A stretch of 64,000 nucleotides of DNA from Bacteroidetes bacterium 2013_40CM_41_45 (GTDB taxonomy: Bacteria > Bacteroidota > Bacteroidia > AKYH767-A > 2013-40CM-41-45), in contig NGFH01000005.1 in NCBI GenBank assembly GCA_002215675.1, positions 62,001-126,000 of the forward strand, read 5' to 3'. The position numbers and the translations under genes are program-made. Shown one piece after another: positions 49,260-58,251 of this stretch. The notes under the pieces were generated by a model. The model did not search any database. It was not told where the DNA came from and saw nothing but the letters and a program-made list of their open reading frames with translations. Every line of letters begins with the position of its first letter. Position 1 is the stretch's first letter.

Positions 49260-50591
49260 TTATACTTTAATACTTTTCCATCTCATACTTTTAAGATAGC
49301 GGTATGAAAGAGCTGCCATCAACATCCAGTAAATTACTTCGGAGACCCAGACACTTTCTACCGGCAGTTTCATAATCATCACCACAAAATAAATATATGT
49401 TACATAAATAAAGATAGCAAAAGTTTCTATCAGGAGCGAAACCCGCGTAGCGCCTGTTCCCGACACCATGGTGATAAGAACAAAAGCCACAGAGAAAAAG
49501 AGCATGGCAACAGTCATGATGCGCATGCAGCCGTACGAATCGCGGATAAGCACAGGGTCGGATGTAAAAATATTCAGGATAACTCCCGGAATAAGAAAAT
49601 TAATCAGTGCAAACGTCCCGATGATGACAAAGCTCATAGAACAAATATTTTTCATCGCTTTAAAAACATCATCGTGTTTTCCCTGGCCAATGATGTTGCT
49701 GGTAATGGTTGAGGCAGCGGCCGATAATCCCCATATAGGCGTCATGCTAAGCATGTAGGCGTTGCGAACAATATTTGAAATGGCAAGTTGGTGCTCTCCT
49801 ATTTTTTCGATAAAGACAAAAAATAAAAACCATCCGCCCATAGAAACGAGGTATTGCAAACCTACAGGATAACCTATGGTAAGAATTTTTTTTATGGTTT
49901 CAAGGTGCGGCTTGCCGAAACGGAAAAGGTCGTATTTTTTTATATCGATACGGGTGAGAGCATGGGTGACAAAGAAAACCAGCGCTGTTGCTTCGGCTAT
50001 AACTGAAGCAAGAGCTGCACCGCGTATGCCCATAACGGGCGAACCAAAGTGCCCGAAGATGAAAGCGTAATCGAGCACAATATTAATACCCGCCATAAGC
50101 AGCATGCTATAGGTGATGATTCGCGTGCGCACAATGGAAATAGTGAATGCGCGAAACGACATGCTGAGCATGACAAAGAAAATTCCGAATGCACGCGTGT
50201 CTGAAAACTGAAGCGCAGCTTTATGAATCCTGGGAGAGGAAATAGTCCATGCAAAAACAGGATGCGCTCCAAAACGAAGCACTACAAAACAAATAATGGA
50301 GAAAAAAAATAAAAGATAAATACTGTTGTCGAATATAATTCCCGTTTCGCTTTCTTTTTGCTCACCTACCCTGCGCGAAATAAGGATTTGCGTTCCGCTG
50401 CTGAGCGCCCAGGCTACAATCACCATGGTAAAATACCAGATGCCCGCAATAACCGATGCACCCAATTCCACCTCGCCTACCCTGCCCAGGAAAATGGTGT
50501 CAATGATGTTAAGGAAACTCTGTGCAAAGCTGCTGATGATGAGGGGATACGCCAGCCGCCATATTTGCTTGTATGTAACCTGCAATTGCAT
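49260..50591 (-). CDS. MATE-family efflux transporter
   Basis: The 443 residues have about 12 membrane helices and open 'MQLQVTYKQIWRLAYPLIIS', with 'NIIDTIFLGRVGEVELGASV' in the first repeat and 'ITSNIIGQGKHDDVFKAMKN' in the second, the usual twofold MATE pattern. Such proteins move cationic drugs or other compounds against a sodium or proton gradient. The substrate cannot be read. It ends two bases after the REP-like hairpin (on its 3' side). Confidence 0.88.
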   Translation of the reverse strand: MQLQVTYKQIWRLAYPLIISSFAQSFLNIIDTIFLGRVGEVELGASVIAGIWYFTMVIVAWALSSGTQILISRRVGEQKESETGIIFDNSIYLLFFFSIICFVVLRFGAHPVFAWTISSPRIHKAALQFSDTRAFGIFFVMLSMSFRAFTISIVRTRIITYSMLLMAGINIVLDYAFIFGHFGSPVMGIRGAALASVIAEATALVFFVTHALTRIDIKKYDLFRFGKPHLETIKKILTIGYPVGLQYLVSMGGWFLFFVFIEKIGEHQLAISNIVRNAYMLSMTPIWGLSAAASTITSNIIGQGKHDDVFKAMKNICSMSFVIIGTFALINFLIPGVILNIFTSDPVLIRDSYGCMRIMTVAMLFFSVAFVLITMVSGTGATRVSLLIETFAIFIYVTYIYFVVMIMKLPVESVWVSEVIYWMLMAALSYRYLKSMRWKSIKV

Positions 50592-51064
50592 AAACGCAGC
50601 AAAGGTAGCAGGAGAGTAAAGTAATCTTGTATTTTGTATCCACCAGACGTTTTTGAAATACGAATTTCGAAATCGGAATTTCGTATTTGTTCTCTAAACC
50701 CCTTTGCCTGCAAGGCATCCGCAGCTTTTACCGTTTCATCTTTTCCTTTTTTTATCACATCGAAAATCTTCTGAGACAGAGCATCCAACGGATAATTTTG
50801 ACTTAATTTTTATCGTCACGCGGTCACAGTCACAGCTTAAAACTTAAAAATTCAGAGATGTATGTAAACAAAATGCGGCGGGCTGCATTTTTTATAGGTG
50901 TTTGTGAAAAAAAATTTTGCATCCTGAAAAATCAACTGTTCGCCCAAAGAATTACCACGTCTGCACAAGAAGGGTTAACCTTTCGTCAAATACAACTTGC
51001 TAAAAAAAGTCATGTTTACTAAATTGACGACAATCACGAATAAAATTTTCAAGACCCGTAAGTC
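50592..51064. other. Intergenic stretch with a 9-bp hairpin, no clear gene
   Basis: About 470 bases separate the MATE start from the next T9SS gene. There is a 9-bp inverted repeat (AAATACGAA, 50656-50664, with TTCGTATTT, 50680-50688), built from 'aatttcg' words typical of dispersed repeats. A 31-residue helical peptide frame (minus strand, from 50788) runs into it; I regard this as non-coding or a relic. Confidence 0.5.
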
Positions 51065-52438
51065 ATGAAAACAAAATTAAATCCTGCTGCATTTGTTCTA
51101 TGGTTATATGCTTTCTTAACCATTTGCTCCGGAAAGTTAAGCGCTACACCTAACGTTAATCTTAACCAGGCAAAAAATGGTGTAGATACACTAACCATTA
51201 ATCCCATGCTGTGGGTGAACGGAAATCTTGGAGCCGGAACCGCTCATTTCAATGAACAAATGTCCACGCCTTTTCAATGTGTATTTACCGGCTTAACGGC
51301 AGGGGTGCAGGGAACCATAACTATCGGTTATGATATTACGCACAGCGGCAGAAATGCTTATGATTATCTTACTCAATATAACCGGATACTTCCGCACAAC
51401 TTTGCTGCTCACAATACCCCTGAAACTATTGACCCGCTGAGCGGTACAGGGCTGCCTGCAAACACACCTTTCACTACTTACCCTATTCCTATTCCTTCTG
51501 CCGCGGGGTCTCCCATTGCAGGGCAGCCGGTAACCAGCTTTATCACATTGCCGAACGGGGAACGCCTGATGACGCTTTACAACGGAACTATTGATACCAT
51601 ATATTATGTGACCGAGGGAGACTTAAATGCATCCCAATCTGAAACACGTATTGCCGTAAAGTTTACCCCTTCTGCTGCTACAACTGTCCTTTTATGGGGC
51701 GGGCATATTGCGAGCAGAAATGACTGGGGATATTCAATTGGCGGGGCTAATTCGGCAGGAGGCATAAGCGGCTCTCCGTTTCACATGCGTCTTGTGGACT
51801 GGACACTTGCCAACACAGGTAACCAGGACAGGTCTCTTGCCGGTGGTATTGTTGGCGGTCCTCCTCCCCCTCCGCTGCCCATTACATTACTTAATTTTAA
51901 TGTAACTACTGTTCCCCAGGGAGTGCAGCTTAACTGGAGCACTGCTTTAGAATATAACAACAACTATTTCACTCTTGAGCGTTCTGCAGAGAATTTAAAC
52001 TTTGAACCGCTTGGCATAGTTAACGGGGCGGGAAATTCTAATACACTCCTCAGCTATTCCTGGATTGATAAAAACCCTGCAGCCGGAACAAGCTATTACC
52101 GTCTTGTACAAACTGACTTTGACGGAGGCAGCAAGACCTATGGCCCTGTAAGTGTCCGTACCGGAGAAATGCCTTTTTCACTTTCGCTTGTCAACATATA
52201 CCCCAATCCATCGTCAGGCGATTTCTATCTCATATACCATTCAGAAGACCGAAGCCCGGTATTGCTTGAAATTATGAATGCTGAAGGGAAAAGGTTTTAT
52301 TCTGAAACTATTAATTCAATGCGCGGCACAAACTTTATCGAAATAAAAGACGGTATACTGCCCGGTAAAGGAATCTATTTCGTATGCCTTTCACAGGGAC
52401 AGGTAAAATCGTTTGCCGAAAGAATAGTAAAACAATAA
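51065..52438 (+). CDS. Secreted protein of unknown function, T9SS type A cargo
   Basis: The 457 residues open with a Sec signal (MKTKLNPAAFVLWLYAFLTI). An N-terminal beta-rich domain (about 30-260) has 'VLLWGGHIASRNDWGYSIGG' near 215 and a Pro linker 'GGPPPPPLPI' at about 270. It continues with a fibronectin-like domain ('VQLNWSTALEYNNNYFTLER', about 290-380) and a type A sorting domain ('VNIYPNPSSGDFYLIYH'). No enzyme motif is obvious. It lies upstream of an outer-membrane-type gene on the same strand, 20 bases away. Confidence 0.85.
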   Translation: MKTKLNPAAFVLWLYAFLTICSGKLSATPNVNLNQAKNGVDTLTINPMLWVNGNLGAGTAHFNEQMSTPFQCVFTGLTAGVQGTITIGYDITHSGRNAYDYLTQYNRILPHNFAAHNTPETIDPLSGTGLPANTPFTTYPIPIPSAAGSPIAGQPVTSFITLPNGERLMTLYNGTIDTIYYVTEGDLNASQSETRIAVKFTPSAATTVLLWGGHIASRNDWGYSIGGANSAGGISGSPFHMRLVDWTLANTGNQDRSLAGGIVGGPPPPPLPITLLNFNVTTVPQGVQLNWSTALEYNNNYFTLERSAENLNFEPLGIVNGAGNSNTLLSYSWIDKNPAAGTSYYRLVQTDFDGGSKTYGPVSVRTGEMPFSLSLVNIYPNPSSGDFYLIYHSEDRSPVLLEIMNAEGKRFYSETINSMRGTNFIEIKDGILPGKGIYFVCLSQGQVKSFAERIVKQ

Positions 52439-52457
52439 ACCGTAAAATCCACCCCAC

Positions 52458-52997
52458 ATGCTAAAAGAATTACTTCGTAATCCCAAAACAACTCTCTTGC
52501 TGTTCGTTCTTTTTGTTGCAGCTTCATCACAGGCGCAATACCATGCCGCTATCGGTGTAAAAGGAGCCAAATTCGGTTCAGGAATTACAGCAAAATATTT
52601 CTTCTGGCCCGATAATGCTACCGGCCTTGAGATTGTGCTTGGACATACAAGAATTGCCAAAGGCGGATGGTTTACTACGGCTTTCTATGAAAACCAGATT
52701 CCGTTTCATATCCCCATTATTCAGCTCCCTCTCGATTTAATTGGCGGTATTGGAGGGCATGTCAATTATTATCCTCACCGCTATTACAAAATTGTTGAAG
52801 GCAAGGCTGATTATTACAATGATAATTGTATAGCCATTGGCGTTGATGTGCTGGTAGGAGTAGAATACCTCAGCCCTATTGTTTGGCTTCCTGTTGCCGT
52901 AGGAATAGAAGCGCAGCCTTTTATGGAATTCGTTAACAAAGGCCCCGAGTTCCTTGATGCATCCATTACGCTGAGATATGTCTTTAATAGGTTTTAG
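52458..52997 (+). CDS. Putative outer-membrane beta-barrel protein
   Basis: The 179 residues have a Sec signal (about 1-26, ending 'SSQAQ'), then about eight alternating beta strands such as 'GITAKYFFWPDNATGLEIVL' and a terminal 'DASITLRYVFNRF' ending in Phe, as expected for an outer-membrane barrel's last strand. The family is not recognised. It is 20 bases after the T9SS gene, so the two may be co-transcribed, but a functional link is not shown. Confidence 0.75.
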   Translation: MLKELLRNPKTTLLLFVLFVAASSQAQYHAAIGVKGAKFGSGITAKYFFWPDNATGLEIVLGHTRIAKGGWFTTAFYENQIPFHIPIIQLPLDLIGGIGGHVNYYPHRYYKIVEGKADYYNDNCIAIGVDVLVGVEYLSPIVWLPVAVGIEAQPFMEFVNKGPEFLDASITLRYVFNRF

Positions 52998-53135
52998 GTT
53001 GTAATTCCGAAGCCCGTTTCAGTAAAGGATACGGTGAAGTTATTCAAATGACTTAACCTGAATACGATACGGACATCCTTATCGTAACCATAAATCCGTT
53101 TCCCAAATCCATTTTATTTCATCCGCGTCAATTGC

Positions 53136-53143
53136 TACATTTG
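53136..53143 (+). promoter_or_regulatory. -7 box before accA
   Basis: TACATTTG matches TAnnTTTG, 27 bases before the accA start codon. Confidence 0.5.
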
Positions 53144-53169
53144 ACGCTGCAGATTCTTTTAACACGCGG

Positions 53170-54168
53170 ATGAACTATCTCGATTTCGAAAAACCTATTG
53201 AAGAGCTTACTACGTTGCTTGAAAAAACCAAAGAGATTGCCAGCAAAGGCAAGGTGGGTGTAAGTAAAGCGATAGCCGAGCTGGAGGAAAAACTAATCCA
53301 GGCAAAAAAAGATATTTACGGCAACTTAACGCCCTGGCAGCGGGTACAGCTTTCGCGCCACCCCGACCGCCCTTACTCTCTTGAGTATATTCAAAGCATT
53401 ACCGATAACACATTTATAGAACTTTTTGGCGACCGAAACATAGGCGATGATAAAGCAGTCGTCGGCGGAATGGGAATGGTGAACGGGCAAACGATTATGT
53501 TCATCGGCCAGCAGAAAGGCAGCACCACCAAGCAGCGGCAATACCGCAATTTCGGAATGATGAATCCGGAGGGTTACCGCAAAGCGCTGCGGCTTATGAA
53601 GCTGGCAGAAAAATTTAATAAGCCTGTAGTAACGCTGATTGATACTCCCGGTGCATACCCGGGACTGGAAGCCGAAGAACGCGGACAAGGTGAAGCTATT
53701 GCCAGAAGTATTTATGAAATGTCGAAGCTCGAAATACCGGTGATATGCATCATCATAGGTGAAGGAGCATCGGGTGGTGCGCTTGGCATTGGCATCGGAG
53801 ACCGCGTGCTGATGCTTGAAAACACCTGGTACTCGGTCATCTCTCCCGAATCATGCTCATCCATACTTTGGCGAAGTTGGGACTTTAAAGAAAAAGCTGC
53901 CGATGCGCTGAAGCTGACCGCAACCGACATGCTTTCGCTTTCCCTTGTTGACGGAATTATTCCCGAGCCGCTGGGTGGTGCGCACAGCAATCACGAAGAA
54001 ATGTTCGGTATTGTGAAAGAATATATTCTAAACACATTAGCTGAGCTGAAAAAATTTACTCCGGCTGCCCGCATAGAAAGACGCATTAACAGGTTTTCTT
54101 CCATGGGTGTTTTTATTGACCTGGAAAAAGAAATGACTCCTGCCGAAGCAGCAAGCCTGAACCGCTGA
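53170..54168 (+). CDS. accA: Acetyl-CoA carboxylase carboxyltransferase subunit alpha
   Basis: The 332 residues fit AccA, which with AccD moves CO2 from carboxybiotin to acetyl-CoA, the first step of fatty-acid synthesis. The N-terminal helical part has '[20 protein letters not shown]' and '[20 protein letters not shown]'. The crotonase-like part has '[20 protein letters not shown]' and '[20 protein letters not shown]', and 'SCSSILWRS' follows. The length is normal. AccD is not in the window. Confidence 0.95.
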   Translation: MNYLDFEKPIEELTTLLEKTKEIASKGKVGVSKAIAELEEKLIQAKKDIYGNLTPWQRVQLSRHPDRPYSLEYIQSITDNTFIELFGDRNIGDDKAVVGGMGMVNGQTIMFIGQQKGSTTKQRQYRNFGMMNPEGYRKALRLMKLAEKFNKPVVTLIDTPGAYPGLEAEERGQGEAIARSIYEMSKLEIPVICIIIGEGASGGALGIGIGDRVLMLENTWYSVISPESCSSILWRSWDFKEKAADALKLTATDMLSLSLVDGIIPEPLGGAHSNHEEMFGIVKEYILNTLAELKKFTPAARIERRINRFSSMGVFIDLEKEMTPAEAASLNR

Positions 54169-54186
54169 TTTCAAGAAATTATATTC

Positions 54187-54243
54187 CATTTCCCTTCTCC
54201 TTCAGGAGAAGGTGTCCCGCATTTTACGGGACGGATGAGGTCT
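54187..54243. repeat. REP-like palindrome pair
   Basis: Two hairpins lie close together: 'ccttctcctt/aaggagaagg' type (ccttctccttcaggagaagg) and 'gtcccgc/gcgggac' type (tcccgcattttacggga). They follow accA and may end its transcript. Similar words lie at 49214 and 55962. Confidence 0.7.
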
Positions 54244-54389
54244 TTAGACATAAAAAAGCTGAGACCTAACTATAATTTTTTTCTCCCGCAATTTTTTTTA
54301 CAAATTCTTTTTCACAAAATGCTGACAGCAGTTATTTTCTGTTCAAAAATATTTTATCTGTAAAAAGATTTATCGCATTGATGTTTTAA

Positions 54390-54397
54390 TATTTTTG
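54390..54397 (+). promoter_or_regulatory. -7 box before dnaB
   Basis: TATTTTTG matches TAnnTTTG and ends 18 bases before the ATG at 54416. The frame is open a few codons upstream through a TTG inside the box, so the ATG is chosen as the start. Confidence 0.55.
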
Positions 54398-54415
54398 GTG
54401 CCCCGTAAATTTTTC

Positions 54416-55960
54416 ATGGCCAAGAAATCCGAGATAGTGAAAGGCAGGAGAAGTGCGTCTTCCAGGACACCTGCAGAACTGGTAACCGATGCCATGCTGC
54501 TGCAGCAATTCGGCAAATTGCCTCCACAAGCTATTGACCTTGAAGAAGCTGTGCTGGGTGCGTTGATGCTTGAAAAAAATGCGCTCACTTCTGTAATAGA
54601 TATCCTTACTCCCGATTGCTTTTATAAAGATGCAAACCGGATTGTTTATGGAGCCATCAGGCGGCTGTTCGAAAAATCGCAGCCCATTGATTTGCTCACC
54701 GTAACAGCAGAACTAAGGCAGAGTGGTGAACTGGAAGCAGTAGGCGGACCGTATTATCTCACCCAGCTTACACGACCTGTCGCATCGGCAGCCAACATAG
54801 AATTCCATGCGCGCATTGTTTTGCAGAAACATATTCAGCGCGAATTGATTCGCATTTCGGGTGAAACGCTCCGCGAAGCATATAATGAAACGTCTGATGT
54901 TTTTGACTTGCTCGACCGCGCAGAAAAAAATCTTTTTGATGTTGCACAAGGAAATATCCGCAGCAATTACATAGAGATGAAAGACCTGGTGAGCATGTCC
55001 ATAAGCCAGATAGAACATGCGCGCAGGCAGGAAAGCGGAATCACCGGCATTCCTTCGGGCTTCACAGAGCTTGATAAAGTTACTGCCGGCTGGCAGCGCT
55101 CCGACCTTATAATTATTGCAGCCCGCCCCGGTATGGGAAAAACATCTTTTGTTTTATCGCTGGCGCGCAACGCAGCGGTGCTTGCAAAAAAACCGGTGGC
55201 TGTCTTCTCGCTCGAAATGTCATCTGTTCAGCTTGCTCACCGTTTGATTTCTGCCGAGACCGAACTGAACTCTGACAAACTGCGCAAAGGAGCGCTTGCC
55301 GACCACGAGTGGGAGCAGCTTAACTCACTGGTAAAAAATATTTCTCAAGCGCCTCTTTATATTGATGACACTCCTGCTTTGTCCGTTTTCGATTTGCGTT
55401 CAAAATGCAGGCGACTGAAAGTGCAGCATAACGTAGAGCTGATTATTGTAGACTACATTCAGCTTATGCGTTCTGAAATTGATTCACGTTCGGGAAACCG
55501 TGAGCAGGAAATAAGTTCTATTTCACGTTCACTAAAAAGCATTGCAAAGGAGTTGAACGTTCCGGTGTTAGCCATTTCACAGCTGAATCGCTCCGTGGAA
55601 GCGCGGCTCACCAAGCGCCCCCAACTTTCTGATTTACGCGAGTCGGGCGCTATTGAGCAGGATGCCGACATGGTTCTTTTTATTTACCGTCCCGAATATT
55701 ACAATCTTACGCAGGACGAAGAAGGAAACCCTACAGCCGGACTTGCTGAAATTATTATTGCCAAGCATCGCAACGGCGCGCTGCGCGATGTTAAGGTGCG
55801 TTTCATAGACCGCCTTGCCAAGTTTGTGGATTACGAAACGGTTGAATTTTCCTCTTCAACTGAAACAGGAGCTTCAGTTATTGACTATCCTTCCGGCAAC
55901 GTGATTAAAGCATCGCGCATGGATGACATTGCCGATGAGGATACCAGCATGCCGTTTTAA
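54416..55960 (+). CDS. dnaB: Replicative DNA helicase DnaB
   Basis: From the ATG at 54416 the protein has 514 residues. The N-terminal DnaB domain has 'IDLEEAVLGALMLEKNALT'; the RecA-like helicase has Walker A 'AARPGMGKTSFVLSLARNAA', Walker B 'LIIVDYIQLM', and 'ISQLNRSVEARLTKRPQLSD' (arginine finger/DNA-binding region) near 405. DnaB unwinds DNA ahead of the replication fork. The C-terminal 'DEDTSMPF' tail is typical of this phylum. The gene stands alone behind accA. Confidence 0.95.
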   Translation: MAKKSEIVKGRRSASSRTPAELVTDAMLLQQFGKLPPQAIDLEEAVLGALMLEKNALTSVIDILTPDCFYKDANRIVYGAIRRLFEKSQPIDLLTVTAELRQSGELEAVGGPYYLTQLTRPVASAANIEFHARIVLQKHIQRELIRISGETLREAYNETSDVFDLLDRAEKNLFDVAQGNIRSNYIEMKDLVSMSISQIEHARRQESGITGIPSGFTELDKVTAGWQRSDLIIIAARPGMGKTSFVLSLARNAAVLAKKPVAVFSLEMSSVQLAHRLISAETELNSDKLRKGALADHEWEQLNSLVKNISQAPLYIDDTPALSVFDLRSKCRRLKVQHNVELIIVDYIQLMRSEIDSRSGNREQEISSISRSLKSIAKELNVPVLAISQLNRSVEARLTKRPQLSDLRESGAIEQDADMVLFIYRPEYYNLTQDEEGNPTAGLAEIIIAKHRNGALRDVKVRFIDRLAKFVDYETVEFSSSTETGASVIDYPSGNVIKASRMDDIADEDTSMPF

Positions 55961-55961
55961 C

Positions 55962-56058
55962 GCCTCATCCCTCAAATCCCTTCTCCACTTGGAGAAGGGA
56001 GGTACGGCACAATGTATTCCCCCTCTCTAAATGGAGAGGGGGCTTAGGGGGTGAGGCT
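55962..56058. repeat. REP-like palindromes after dnaB
   Basis: Two hairpins (cccttctccacttggagaaggg type and ccccctctctaaatggagaggggg type) flanked by 'gcctcatccc' and 'ggggtgag' fill the gap between dnaB and the DoxX gene. Confidence 0.75.
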
Positions 56059-56481
56059 CTATCCCACTGCCATAAAAAACAAAGCGAGTATGGAGAGGAT
56101 GAAGTAGCTTACAATAGAAACAGCACCGGCATAATCTTTTGCAATCCGTTGTGCTGCAAACAGGCACAGGAAGATTATTGCAGCCAGCATCACCCCATAA
56201 AATGAAATTACCGTTACGCGGTAAAATAAAATAGCGGCCGCACCGGCAAGACATGTTAACCCGCACAGCATTTCCATAACAGTCAGAAACGTAAGCAGTT
56301 CGATAGAAAATTTTTTCATGGGGCTGCCGGCAAATTGCCTGGAGATGTATTCAATATTCCCGATGCGGTCTATAATTTTATCGCTGCCGCTCTGCAAAAA
56401 AAGTACCGCAAAAAATATGGAAGAAAATATCTGAATAATAGTTATGGTACTGAATACGTTAGAGAGAAAAGAGGTTTCCAT
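56059..56481 (-). CDS. DoxX-like/MauE-type membrane protein
   Basis: From the ATG at 56481 there are 140 residues; the frame is open 7 codons upstream but the internal Met precedes the first helix. Four hydrophobic helices (about 12-34, 55-78, 82-102 and 110-138) follow, with 'LFLQSGSDKIIDRIGNIEYI' between the first and second, a pattern of the DoxX family. Members are small inner-membrane proteins of mostly unknown function, some linked to quinone or sulfur chemistry. It is convergent with dnaB. Confidence 0.7.
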   Translation of the reverse strand: METSFLSNVFSTITIIQIFSSIFFAVLFLQSGSDKIIDRIGNIEYISRQFAGSPMKKFSIELLTFLTVMEMLCGLTCLAGAAAILFYRVTVISFYGVMLAAIIFLCLFAAQRIAKDYAGAVSIVSYFILSILALFFMAVG

Positions 56482-56522
56482 ACCGCGGAATAATACTCTC
56501 AAAGATAGTGAATGTATCGTTT

Positions 56523-56584
56523 GAGGTTAGACGTTAGACGTTGAAAATTACCTGACATCATTATCAAACGTCCAACATCCAACC
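56523..56584. repeat. Repeat with gttagacgtt words
   Basis: 'gttagacgttagacgttga' and, inverted, 'caaacgtccaacatccaac' lie in the gap between DoxX and the hydrolase gene, forming an imperfect hairpin of the kind found in dispersed intergenic repeats. Confidence 0.6.
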
Positions 56585-56678
56585 TTTTGTTAGCATCTCT
56601 GTTCGCAACGTACTTCATGTTATTAACAAATGGCAAATCATGTTGGTAACTTTCAGCCCTGACCACAACCGATTAAAT

Positions 56679-56686
56679 TATTTTTG
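56679..56686 (+). promoter_or_regulatory. -7 box before metal-dependent hydrolase gene
   Basis: TATTTTTG matches TAnnTTTG and ends 15 bases before the ATG at 56702. The frame is open at a TTG inside the box, so the ATG is the likely start. Confidence 0.55.
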
Positions 56687-56701
56687 TCATCAACCACCAG
56701 C

Positions 56702-57385
56702 ATGAAAATTACCTATTATGGACATTCCTGTTTTACTGCTGAAGTGATGGGAAAACATCTATTATTTGACCCTTTCATTTCGGGTAATCCGCTTGCTTCC
56801 GGAGTAGATGTTATGAAGATACAAGCTGATTATATCCTGTTATCACACGGGCATAATGACCATGTCGCCGATGCCGAAGCCATTGCCAGGCGCACGGGTG
56901 CAACCATTGTAGCTTCTTTTGAAGTGGCAATGTGGTTCAAGAAAAAAGGAGTGGAGAACTACCATCCCATGAACATTGGAGGACACCGTTTGTTTGATTT
57001 CGGGAAAGTGAAATGTGTTGCAGCCGTTCACTCAAGCACCCTGCCCGATGGAAGCAGTGGTGGCAACCCGATGGGCTTCCTCATTGAATCGTCAGACATT
57101 AATTTCTATTATGCGGGAGACACTGCGCTGACGTATGACATGAAGCTGATTGGCGATTACAAAAATATCGCGCTGGCGTTCCTTCCTATCGGCAATAACT
57201 TTACTATGGGAATAGATAACGCCGTTATTGCTGCAGACTTCATTCGTTGCGACCGCGTTATAGGAATGCATTACGACACCGAGGACTTTATCAAAATAGA
57301 CCATAAAGAAGCAAAACAAAAATTTTCCCACGCCGGAAAAGAACTTATCCTGATGAAAATAGGTGAAACCATAAATTTAAACTGA
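56702..57385 (+). CDS. Metal-dependent hydrolase (UPF0173-like, metallo-beta-lactamase fold)
   Basis: The 227 residues open 'MKITYYGHSCFTAEVMGKHL' and carry the metal site 'LLSHGHNDHVADAEAIARR' (HxHxDH) near residue 47. A 'AVHSSTLPDGSSGGNPMGFL' His segment, an Asp in 'FYYAGDTALTYDMKLI' and a terminal His in 'RVIGMHYDTE' follow. This is the UPF0173 group of the metallo-beta-lactamase superfamily. The true substrate is not known. It stands before parA. Confidence 0.9.
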   Translation: MKITYYGHSCFTAEVMGKHLLFDPFISGNPLASGVDVMKIQADYILLSHGHNDHVADAEAIARRTGATIVASFEVAMWFKKKGVENYHPMNIGGHRLFDFGKVKCVAAVHSSTLPDGSSGGNPMGFLIESSDINFYYAGDTALTYDMKLIGDYKNIALAFLPIGNNFTMGIDNAVIAADFIRCDRVIGMHYDTEDFIKIDHKEAKQKFSHAGKELILMKIGETINLN

Positions 57386-57435
57386 GAAAAAGTTAATTAC
57401 GTTATTAAGAAACAAGCTAAACATAGACCCTCTTC

Positions 57436-58251
57436 ATGAATAAAATTATAGCCATTGCCAACCAAAAAGGCGGAGTCGGAAAAACCACTACTGCCATGAA
57501 CCTTGCCGCATCTCTTGCTGTGCTCGAGTACAAAACTTTGCTTGTAGATGCCGACCCGCAGGCAAACAGTACATCGGGAGTAGGTTTTGACCCGCGCAAT
57601 ATTAAAACCAGTATTTATGAGTGCATCATCAATGATGATAATCCACGGAATATTATTCTTTCTACTAAGACACCGCATCTGCATCTTCTTCCTGCCCATA
57701 TCGATTTGGTGGGAGCAGAAATAGAAATGATAAACCTGCCTCAGCGCGAGCAGAAAATGAAAAACGTGTTGGAGAAAGTGAAAAAGAATTTCGATTTCAT
57801 TATCATTGACTGCGCTCCATCGCTGGGACTGGTAACCATCAATGCACTCACCGCTGCGGATTCTGTCCTTATCCCGGTGCAGTGCGAATACTTTGCACTC
57901 GAAGGGCTTGGCAAGCTTCTCAACACCATCAAGTTTGTGCAGACGCGCATCAACCCGAATCTTACCATAGAGGGAATCCTGCTTACCATGTACGATTCGC
58001 GGCTCCGTCTTTCCAACCAGGTGGTTGAAGAAGTGAAGATGCATTTCCAGCAAATGACGTTTGATACTATCATCCACCGTAACACCAAGCTGGGTGAAGC
58101 GCCAAGTTTCGGACATACCATTATTACACATGATGTTTCATCCAAAGGCGCTACCAACTACCTGAACCTTGCCAGAGAAATACTTCAGAAACATAACCTG
58201 ACAAAAATGAAAGAGTCGGACAAAAAAATACCTGTGCATCATGACGACTAA
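57436..58251 (+). CDS. parA: Chromosome-partitioning ATPase ParA/Soj
   Basis: The 271 residues have the deviant Walker A 'ANQKGGVGKTTTAMNLAAS' at the start, then 'LLVDADPQANSTSG', Walker B 'FIIIDCAPSLG' and a ParA-type C-terminal helix set. ParA moves ParB-bound origins apart. Its end overlaps parB by 11 bases. The pair plus DUF5683, dapB, lepB and wbqC is a typical Bacteroidota arrangement. Confidence 0.95.
   Translation: MNKIIAIANQKGGVGKTTTAMNLAASLAVLEYKTLLVDADPQANSTSGVGFDPRNIKTSIYECIINDDNPRNIILSTKTPHLHLLPAHIDLVGAEIEMINLPQREQKMKNVLEKVKKNFDFIIIDCAPSLGLVTINALTAADSVLIPVQCEYFALEGLGKLLNTIKFVQTRINPNLTIEGILLTMYDSRLRLSNQVVEEVKMHFQQMTFDTIIHRNTKLGEAPSFGHTIITHDVSSKGATNYLNLAREILQKHNLTKMKESDKKIPVHHDD

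Noticed and set aside
50477-50788. Minus-strand frame of 103 codons starting MDALSQKIFDVIKKGK
   Set aside because: The first 31 residues look like a helix, but the frame then reads through an 'aatttcg' hairpin repeat and into the MATE start; at most a gene relic.
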